From Gammaproteobacteria bacterium (GTDB lineage Bacteria > Pseudomonadota > Gammaproteobacteria > Pseudomonadales > Azotimanducaceae), in the NCBI GenBank assembly GCA_028824555.1, contig JAPPDJ010000045.1:1-64000 (forward strand): 64,000 nt of DNA, read 5' to 3'. Each line of letters starts with the position of its first letter. The stretch's first letter is position 1. The notes below the pieces were generated by a model. That model did no database searches, had not been told where the DNA came from, and saw nothing but the letters and a program-made list of their open reading frames with translations. A program made the translations under genes and the position numbers. Of the stretch, positions 58,675 to 64,000 are shown piece by piece.

Positions 58675-60506
58675 CGCTGGGCGACGTCCAACTCCGGCGA
58701 CCACGGCTCGAACCTGCCATTGACGATCCGGCTCCAATGCACTTCGCGGGCCACTCTGAACTCGTCCGCGCCGATGGTGAGGATGCCGGTGCTGCCGAAT
58801 ACGACCGGCAGCAGCGCGCTGCGTTGGGGCTGCACGAAGCGATGACCAACGCGAAAGGCATCGACCCCCAGCGCCTGCAAGGCGGCGACAGTCGCCGTGC
58901 CGGAAAAGGAGCGGCGCAGGGTGCCGGCAATGGCTGGCTCGCGAGGTTGCCAAGGCACGCCACAGGCACGGACGCCGCGCAATCGTCCGAGGCCCACGCC
59001 GCGCAACGCGGTGGAGGGTACGTAGAGGGGAAGGTCTCGCGCCGAGTGGAAGTCCAGCGCCGGCGTCAGCGCAGTCATCTGCGCCGCACCGACCAGCGCA
59101 ACGATTGCGTCGATGTCATCGCGCTGCCAAGGCGCGAACGCAAGTTCGCGGCGCAGCAATCGACCGAGTTCTTCCCGCCTGGCCTGGCTCGCGGCGACCC
59201 CCAGCCCCTCGCCGACGGCACCGGTGACGCTACGCACGCCAGCCACCTCGCCGGCGTCGATGATCTCCGGCGGCTGGACAAGGGTGCCGAGTTCCGCGCG
59301 CAGGCGCTCTTCGGCTCGTTCGGACCAAGGGGCGGAAACCCCGAGCAGCAGCACCCGTTCGAGCCCAGCCGTGCCGATGGCTTGGGCAATGGCGGTGGCC
59401 TCGTCCTCGATGGCGTAGGCAAGTTGAACCAGTCTCGGGGCGCGTCCATCGATGGCGTTCAGCGCTACCGTTGGCACGGACGGCGGCAATGCTGCGATGG
59501 CCGCCACCGCTTCCTTGCGAAGCGGGCCCACCACCAGTTCCGCGCCTCGGGCGACGGCGCGGCGATAGGCGTCCACGGCGCCGTGTAGGGCGGTGTCAAC
59601 GACGGCGAGAGAATCTTCGGCACCGGGTCCCGCCATGAGATACGCGGCGGTGAACCCGTCGCGGATCGCTTGACCCGCACTCGCCAATGGGCCCGATAGC
59701 GGCACCAAGAGCGCGATCCGGATGCCTCGCGGGGCGCTCTGAAGCGCTTCCAGAGCCGGCGGTGGCGCTTGACTTGCCAAATGCCCCCGATGCGTCTGGC
59801 GCCAATCCCGCCACGCCTCAAGGCGCTTGCGCGTGCTGAGGGCCTCGTACTGCGTCAGCGCCAGCGACCACCAGGCACCCTCTTGCGCAGATGTCGCGCG
59901 ACCCGCCAGCAGCGTCAGGCGGCGCGGATCGACGCGAGCGACACTGCGCCATATGCGCTCGCTCATAGCGACATTCGGTGTCGTGCTCGCTGCTATCAGC
60001 AGCTTGGCCGCGCCTTCGTGGTCACCTAGGCGCTCCGACAATGCCGCTCGCAGGAGCGTCACTTGACGAACCTGCTCGCGACTCGCGGGTTGGAGGTCGG
60101 CGAGGCGTTCCTCGGCCACCACTTCGCCGGCGGCAAGCGCGGTGCGCAGGGCGGCGCTCAGCCACTCAAAACGCCGCACCCGGGGCAGCGTCAAGTGCAG
60201 CGGCTCGCCGTCGCCCTCCTCGAGCCGAGCCACCAACTGCCTCGCGGTAGCGAGGCGTTCGAGGTCTGCGGTGATCTGTGGTGGCGGCAGGCGTTCGAGC
60301 AAGGCGTCGAGATAGAACTCGGCCCGTGCGGCCCGAGGCAGGCTCGCGCCTTGCGCCAGCACCCGCTCCGCATCGCTCAATGGTCGTTCAGGCGGCGGCG
60401 CCACCGGTGCAGCGCAAGACCACAGCACCACGGCGAGAACAAGATGAACGACAATCCTCACGAGCAGCACGCCAGCCGGCGGGACGGCTGGACGAGGGGC
60501 CTTCAT
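58671..60506 (-). CDS. lpoA: Penicillin-binding protein activator LpoA (LppC family)
   Basis: A 611-residue outer-membrane lipoprotein needed for PBP1A activity in relatives. The signal VVHLVLAVVLWSC has the lipobox at Cys about residue 27. An N-terminal TPR-like helical domain (about 45-270) is followed by a periplasmic-binding-like C domain: IRIALLVPLSGPLASAGQAIRDGFTAAYL, ELVVGPLRKEAVAAI and ERVLLLGVSAPWSERAEERL. ATG 60506 overlaps the divergent rsmI ATG; the two starts share the four bases CATG. It is followed by yraN. Confidence 0.93.
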   Translation of the reverse strand: MKAPRPAVPPAGVLLVRIVVHLVLAVVLWSCAAPVAPPPERPLSDAERVLAQGASLPRAARAEFYLDALLERLPPPQITADLERLATARQLVARLEEGDGEPLHLTLPRVRRFEWLSAALRTALAAGEVVAEERLADLQPASREQVRQVTLLRAALSERLGDHEGAAKLLIAASTTPNVAMSERIWRSVARVDPRRLTLLAGRATSAQEGAWWSLALTQYEALSTRKRLEAWRDWRQTHRGHLASQAPPPALEALQSAPRGIRIALLVPLSGPLASAGQAIRDGFTAAYLMAGPGAEDSLAVVDTALHGAVDAYRRAVARGAELVVGPLRKEAVAAIAALPPSVPTVALNAIDGRAPRLVQLAYAIEDEATAIAQAIGTAGLERVLLLGVSAPWSERAEERLRAELGTLVQPPEIIDAGEVAGVRSVTGAVGEGLGVAASQARREELGRLLRRELAFAPWQRDDIDAIVALVGAAQMTALTPALDFHSARDLPLYVPSTALRGVGLGRLRGVRACGVPWQPREPAIAGTLRRSFSGTATVAALQALGVDAFRVGHRFVQPQRSALLPVVFGSTGILTIGADEFRVAREVHWSRIVNGRFEPWSPELDVAQR

Positions 60507-61368
60507 GGCGAACGAAAGCGCGGGTCGGCTGTATGTGGTGGCAACGCCCATCGGCAATCTGGCGGACATCTCCGGGCGGGCGGTGTCCGTGCTGCGATCC
60601 GTGTCCTTGATCGCCTGCGAAGATACCAGACGCACCGGCCGACTCCTCGCGCACCTCGGCGTTTCGCCGCCACCGCTCCTTGCGCTGCATGACCACAACG
60701 AGCGCGACGTTGCGGGGTCTGTGCTCGAGCGCTTGAAAGCGGCGGAGGATGTCGCATTGGTATCCGATGCCGGCACGCCGCTGGTGTCGGACCCCGGCTT
60801 CGTGCTGGTGCGGGAAGCCTGGACCCGAGGGATCGACGTGGTGCCCGTGCCCGGTGCGAGTGCGGTCACGAGCGCCGTCAGCATCTCGCCGATCCCCACG
60901 GGACGTTTTCGCTTCGAGGGCTTTCTGCCAGCGCGAGCGACCGCACGCGATGCCGTGTTGATCCGGCTGCTCACCGCCGACGTGGCGGTCGTATTCCTGG
61001 AAAGCCCGCGCCGCATCCGTGCCACGCTCGCCGCAATCGAGGCGCACGGCGGCGGAATGCGCGACATCCTGCTGTGCCGGGAACTGACCAAGCTGCACGA
61101 GTCGGCGACGCTGGGCGTCGTGTCGGAGTTCGTCGCCAAGCCAGATCGGGTTCGCGAGCAAGGCGAGTTCGTCTGCGTGCTCGCGCCGGGGCCGGCAGCA
61201 GAGCCAGACTCGGCTTCGGCCCTGCTCGACGCGCTCTTGACCGAGCTCGCTCCGGCGCGGGCGGCGCGGGTCGCGGCGCGCATTACCGGCCGCCCGCGTT
61301 CGGAGCTATACGCCCTGGCCATGACGCTGGCCGGCAAGCGTCGATCCACCGATGGCCGGACCGGTTAA
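60505..61368 (+). CDS. rsmI: 16S rRNA C1402 2'-O-methyltransferase
   Basis: A 287-residue tetrapyrrole-methylase-fold enzyme that methylates the ribose of C1402 in the decoding centre, using SAM. GRLYVVATPIGNLADISGRAV is the family N-terminal block. LIACEDTRRTGRLLAHL, VALVSDAGTPLVSDPGF and PVPGASAVTSAVSISPIPTGRFRFEGFLP follow. ATG 60505 is back-to-back with lpoA. RNase P RNA begins about 8 bp after its stop, as in pseudomonads and relatives. Confidence 0.96.
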   Translation: MANESAGRLYVVATPIGNLADISGRAVSVLRSVSLIACEDTRRTGRLLAHLGVSPPPLLALHDHNERDVAGSVLERLKAAEDVALVSDAGTPLVSDPGFVLVREAWTRGIDVVPVPGASAVTSAVSISPIPTGRFRFEGFLPARATARDAVLIRLLTADVAVVFLESPRRIRATLAAIEAHGGGMRDILLCRELTKLHESATLGVVSEFVAKPDRVREQGEFVCVLAPGPAAEPDSASALLDALLTELAPARAARVAARITGRPRSELYALAMTLAGKRRSTDGRTG

Positions 61369-61375
61369 GCTAGCG

Positions 61376-61726
61376 GATGAGCTGGTCCAGGCAATCGCGC
61401 GTTCGCTTCCTGGCGAACGTGAGGAAAGTCCGGGCTCCACAGGACAGGGCGCCAGGTAATCCCTGGGGGGCGTGAGCCCACGGAAAGTGCAGCAGAGAGC
61501 AGACCGCCGCGCTGAAAGGCGTGGCAAGGGTGAAACGGTGCGGTAAGAGCGCACCGCGAGCGTTGGCAACAACCTCGGCTAGGCAAACCCCGCCCGGAGC
61601 AAGGCCAAATAGGAGTCATGGCGCGGTCCGCGTCCGACTCGGGTAGGCTGCTTCAGGCGACCGGTGACGGTCGTCGCAGATGAATGATTGCCCACGACAG
61701 AACCCGGCTTATGGACCGGCTCACCA
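61376..61726 (+). ncRNA. rnpB: RNase P RNA, bacterial type A
   Basis: Catalytic RNA of RNase P, which matures tRNA 5' ends. Conserved blocks are GAGGAAAGTCCGGGCTCC (61421-61438), GGTGCGGTAAGAGCGCACCG (about 61537-61556), GGAGCAAGGCCAAATAGG (about 61596-61613) and ACGACAGAACCCGGCTTA (about 61694-61711). The P1 helix pairs GAGCTGGTCC near the 5' end with GGACCGGCTC near the 3' end. Ends are set by analogy with E. coli M1 RNA and may shift a few bases. Confidence 0.95.
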
Positions 61727-62066
61727 CATCTCGTAGGGGCGACCCTTGTGGTCGCCCGTGACCGTGACAGCCAAGGAAGCCTCCTAGCGCCACAAGAACC
61801 GCTGCCTTCGGACAACGCTTCTTGCCCCAGCCCAAGCCGTCCCATCACTCCGTCGGACTTGGCCGAGACGGCGAAGTCCGACAGACTGCTACGCGAAAGT
61901 AATGAGCGTCGTGGATTAGCGAGCATCGGTCGTGTAGAGTACGCGCGTCGTAGCCCTTGGTGAGCACTTCGCAGTCGGGTCGAACGCCGGCGTCTTGACG
62001 CTAGGTGGCCGGAGGCCAAGTTGAACGGCGAGGCAAATGCGCGGCGAACCGGATCATGGAGACCCA
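61727..62066. repeat. Intergenic region with dispersed repeats upstream of the RRM gene
   Basis: GTAGGGGCGACCCTTGTGGT (61733-61752), then CGCCCGTG, is a small palindrome also found in the binding-protein gene at 3.42 kb. From 61804 the repeat shared with the first cyclopropane-synthase gene runs to about 61886. It ends in the hairpin CGTCGGACTTGGCC (61851-61864) / GGCGAAGTCCGACAG (61870-61884). The last 150 bp should hold the promoter of the RRM gene, but I see no firm boxes. Confidence 0.8.
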
Positions 62067-62363
62067 GTGAAGAAGATCTACGTTGGAAACCTCCCGTGGG
62101 CGACGGGAGACGAGGAATTGGCGGAACTGTTTGCCGCCCACGGTGAGGTGATCTCTGCAAGGGTCATCACCGACCGTGAAACGGGACGTTCCCGAGGCTT
62201 TGGCTTTGTCGAAATGGACGACTACGCCGCGGACGACGCCATCGCCGAATTGAACGGGCGAGACTTCAAGTCGCGCCCGTTGCGTGTTAGCGAGGCGCAC
62301 GGACGCGGTGGCGGCCCCGGCGGCGGCGGCGGCCGCGGCGGGTACGGCCGACCTCGCGACTGA
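62067..62363 (+). CDS. RNA-binding protein with RRM domain and Gly-rich tail
   Basis: A 98-residue protein with a single RRM: RNP2 is KKIYVGNLPW (residues 2-11) and RNP1 is RGFGFVEMDD (about 45-54). The C-terminal GRGGGPGGGGGRGGYGRPRD tail resembles cyanobacterial and proteobacterial cold-induced Rbp proteins. It probably acts on mRNA or sRNA structure. The start is GTG 62067 with GGAG seven bases upstream; the upstream ATG at 62037 would add non-conserved residues. Confidence 0.93.
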   Translation: MKKIYVGNLPWATGDEELAELFAAHGEVISARVITDRETGRSRGFGFVEMDDYAADDAIAELNGRDFKSRPLRVSEAHGRGGGPGGGGGRGGYGRPRD

Positions 62364-62535
62364 TCGTCGAGCGCCTCCTTACGGGCGCCCAGACATCGAT
62401 CCCACGCCGCTGGCTGCCCGAGAGCCAAGCGGGTGGTGTCGCCGTGTGCGCGGGCTAGGAGCCAGTGCGGCTTTCTATGGCGCAGCCTGCGCGCCCTAAG
62501 GGGCGCGTTGGCAGTTCGCTTGCCGAAGTGCTGGC
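62364..62535. repeat. Reverse-orientation half of the two-hairpin repeat
   Basis: GCGCGCCCTAAGGGGCGCG followed by TTGGCAGTTCGCTTGCC (about 62489-62524) is the element in inverse order next to the 3' end of the minus-strand hypothetical gene. It may serve as a terminator between the converging genes. No coding sequence is supported. Confidence 0.65.
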
Positions 62536-63000
62536 CTACGTGCGGAACGCCAGCACCGTGCCGCACCAAGGCGGTGCCACGCCTTCATGCACCGCACCGG
62601 TGGCCTCGCCGATCACCCAAGTGACAGCTCCGTCGATGCTGTAGTAGGCCTGCTCGGCAAACGCGGTCACCTGAATCTCGGCCCGGTGGCTGGTGGGACC
62701 CTGCTGCGGGAACGGCACGATGCGCTCGAACAGCTCCGCCGTCGCCGCGTGACGAGGCCGAGACGTTGGCGAGGTGGTTTCGTCTTCTCGCAAGGATTCC
62801 CCGCGCAGCCAGTTGTGTTCGCTCGCGAGGATCCACCACCCGTCGTGCTCCACCATCTCGATGTGCCCGGCCCCTGCAACCGCCGCGCCAAAGGCGATGT
62901 TGGAGGCGATAACGCTGGCCGTCGGCTCACCGTCGAAAACCTCGGCTAGCCGGCGGCGCAGGAATGCTAGGGTCTCAGGGCGGATGCGGAGTTCTTGCAT
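62536..63000 (-). CDS. Hypothetical protein (154 aa)
   Basis: Not recognised. A 154-residue soluble protein starting MQELRIRPETLAFLRRRLAEVFDG. It has a possible beta-rich centre (VEHDGWWILASEHNWL, HRAEIQVTAFAEQAYYSIDGAVTWVIGEATG) and no signal peptide or TM segment. The ATG at 63000 is the first in frame. It lies between the RRM gene (convergent) and tRNA-Met (same strand, 18 bp upstream). Codon use looks like that of its neighbours, so it is probably real. Confidence 0.6.
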   Translation of the reverse strand: MQELRIRPETLAFLRRRLAEVFDGEPTASVIASNIAFGAAVAGAGHIEMVEHDGWWILASEHNWLRGESLREDETTSPTSRPRHAATAELFERIVPFPQQGPTSHRAEIQVTAFAEQAYYSIDGAVTWVIGEATGAVHEGVAPPWCGTVLAFRT

Positions 63001-63018
63001 GAGGACGGCTTGGGCGAG

Positions 63019-63095
63019 TGGTAGCTACGGGCGGACTTGAACCGCCGACCCCAGGATTATGAATCCTGTGCTCTAACCAGCTGAGCTACGTAGCC
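63019..63095 (-). tRNA. tRNA-Met (elongator, anticodon CAT)
   Basis: A 77-nt cloverleaf with encoded CCA. On the minus strand it starts GGCTACGTAGCTCAGCTGGT, with anticodon loop TTCATAA in the stem CAGGA/TCCTG and T arm GGCGGTTCAAGTCCGCC. The sequence resembles the E. coli elongator tRNA-Met and lacks the initiator's C1-A72 mismatch; here position 1-72 is a G-T wobble. tRNA-Ile2 (modified CAT) is less likely from the acceptor sequence. Confidence 0.93.
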
Positions 63096-63242
63096 TCGCG
63101 CACCAAGCTCGCAACTGCGTATTCTCGAAACCCAACCGTGCCGTTGTCAAGGCGAAATGGCGCGGCCAGACCCGCACTCCCAACCCTGGAAACAGCGCCT
63201 CCTCCGGCAGGCGGGTAGAATCCCGGCCGGGGAGGAACCTCT

Positions 63243-64000
63243 ATGACCATTGAACCTGTCCGCATTGGCCTCGTCGGCTGCGGCACCATTAGTCCCGCGT
63301 ATCTGCGTGCCGCCGCCACGTTCGACATTCTCGATTTCGTCGCCTGTGCCGACATCAACCCCGAGGCGTCCGCCGCAACCGCAGGCAAGTACGGCATTCC
63401 GGCGCGTTCCGTGGATGAACTGCTCGCCAGCGACGATGTGGAGGTAGTGCTGAACCTCACCATCCCCGCCGTCCACAGCGAGATCAACCTCGCGGCCATC
63501 GACGCCGGCAAGCACGCATACAGCGAAAAGCCGTTTGGCCTTGCCGCCGAAGATGGTCGCCGGGTTCTTGAACGCGCTGCCGAGAAGGGCCTGCGCACAG
63601 GTTGCGCGCCCGACACCTTCCTGGGCGGTGGCCACCAGACCGTGCGCGGTCTCATCGATGCCGGCGCCATTGGCCGGCCGGTGGCTGGAACGGCCTTCAT
63701 GATGAGCCACGGCGTTGAGACGTGGCATCCCAACCCCGCCTTCTACTACCACCGCGGCGGGGGGCCGCTCTACGACATGGGCCCCTACTACCTCACCGCC
63801 CTCGTCCACGCGCTCGGGCCGGTGCGCCGTGTGGCCGCCATCACCACTCGCGGCCTCGACACTCGGAAAATCACCTCCGAGCCCTATGCCGGTGAGATCA
63901 TCGAGGTGGAGGTGGACACCCACGCCGCCGCGACGCTGGAGTTCCTCTCCGGCGCCGTGGTCACCGTGGTGATGAGCTTCGATGTCTGGCTGCATTCGAG
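63243..64000 (+). CDS. Gfo/Idh/MocA-family oxidoreductase (truncated by window end)
   Basis: The first 252 residues of an NAD(P)-dependent oxidoreductase. VRIGLVGCGTISPAYLRAA is the Rossmann motif. The catalytic-Lys motif AYSEKPFGLAAEDGR (EKP) is near residue 96, followed by HRGGGPLYDMGPYYLTALVHALGPVRRV. The family oxidises or reduces sugars and cyclitols; the substrate is unknown. ATG 63243 follows GGGGAGG. The gene continues beyond 64000. Confidence 0.93.
   Translation, partial: MTIEPVRIGLVGCGTISPAYLRAAATFDILDFVACADINPEASAATAGKYGIPARSVDELLASDDVEVVLNLTIPAVHSEINLAAIDAGKHAYSEKPFGLAAEDGRRVLERAAEKGLRTGCAPDTFLGGGHQTVRGLIDAGAIGRPVAGTAFMMSHGVETWHPNPAFYYHRGGGPLYDMGPYYLTALVHALGPVRRVAAITTRGLDTRKITSEPYAGEIIEVEVDTHAAATLEFLSGAVVTVVMSFDVWLHS

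Noticed and set aside
61288-61619. Short minus-strand frames over the rsmI end and RNase P RNA
   Set aside because: The plus-strand sequence contains all conserved RNase P RNA blocks; the frames are incidental.
63147-63995. A 282-residue minus-strand frame opposite the terminal oxidoreductase
   Set aside because: The plus strand encodes a clear Gfo/Idh/MocA protein, with ATG and Shine-Dalgarno, that runs off the window.

Overview
This is a GC-rich chromosomal window that reads as an uncultured or little-studied gammaproteobacterium. The best evidence is gene order: rplM-rpsI-petABC-sspAB, followed by a dolP-like BON lipoprotein gene, yraN, lpoA and rsmI running directly into RNase P RNA. The RNase P RNA is bacterial type A and the argininosuccinate synthase is the roughly 400-residue type. 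I cannot assign a genus. Start codons are often GTG or TTG, and many operons use 4-base stop/start overlaps.

Layout. (1) 0.2-8 kb: argG; a partner-switching/two-component module (receiver-PP2C phosphatase, RsbW-like kinase, periplasmic binding protein, large histidine kinase); a zinc alcohol dehydrogenase. (2) 8-15.3 kb: two VOC proteins, an amidohydrolase and an acyl-CoA dehydrogenase, then trpG-trpD-trpC and a small Rossmann protein. (3) 15.4-17.1 kb: a hipBA toxin-antitoxin pair with three regularly spaced operator-like sites. (4) 17.2-25.9 kb, minus strand: a split biotin-dependent acyl-CoA carboxylase, a stand-alone AICAR transformylase, purC, an SDR, a Cys/Met-metabolism PLP enzyme and a NUDIX hydrolase. 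(5) 26-31 kb, minus strand: an AttH-like lipoprotein with its ABC permease and ATPase, and a second NUDIX protein. (6) 31.3-40.4 kb: a membrane-lipid block (desaturase, COG2907 flavoprotein, DUF1365, two cyclopropane-fatty-acid synthase homologues, a tail-to-tail two-component system, an acyltransferase and a DUF1295 protein). (7) 40.6-51.7 kb: Rieske oxygenase, RND adaptor and pump, a GPP34-cytochrome P450 fusion, a 3beta-HSD-like reductase, a close homologue of animal steroid 5alpha-reductase and an outer-membrane efflux factor. (8) 51.9-64 kb: the conserved housekeeping block, rnpB, an RRM protein, tRNA-Met and a truncated Gfo/Idh/MocA oxidoreductase.

The most exciting region is (7). A Rieske oxygenase with the steroid-type Asp-x2-His-x4-His site, a P450, a 3beta-HSD-like enzyme and an SRD5A-family reductase lie together with a complete tripartite RND exporter. 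I propose a sterol or steroid-like isoprenoid modification and export locus. The P450 carries an N-terminal GPP34 (GOLPH3-type) domain, which could dock it on phospholipid membranes.

The second theme is a dense set of intergenic palindromic repeats. One family is a two-hairpin unit whose first stem changes in compensated pairs between copies. Other units form long inverted repeats. Copies have entered coding sequence: both cyclopropane-synthase homologues carry in-frame repeat-derived segments, the P450 stop codon lies in repeat sequence, and the dolP start codon lies in a repeat-associated duplication of the yraN 3' end.
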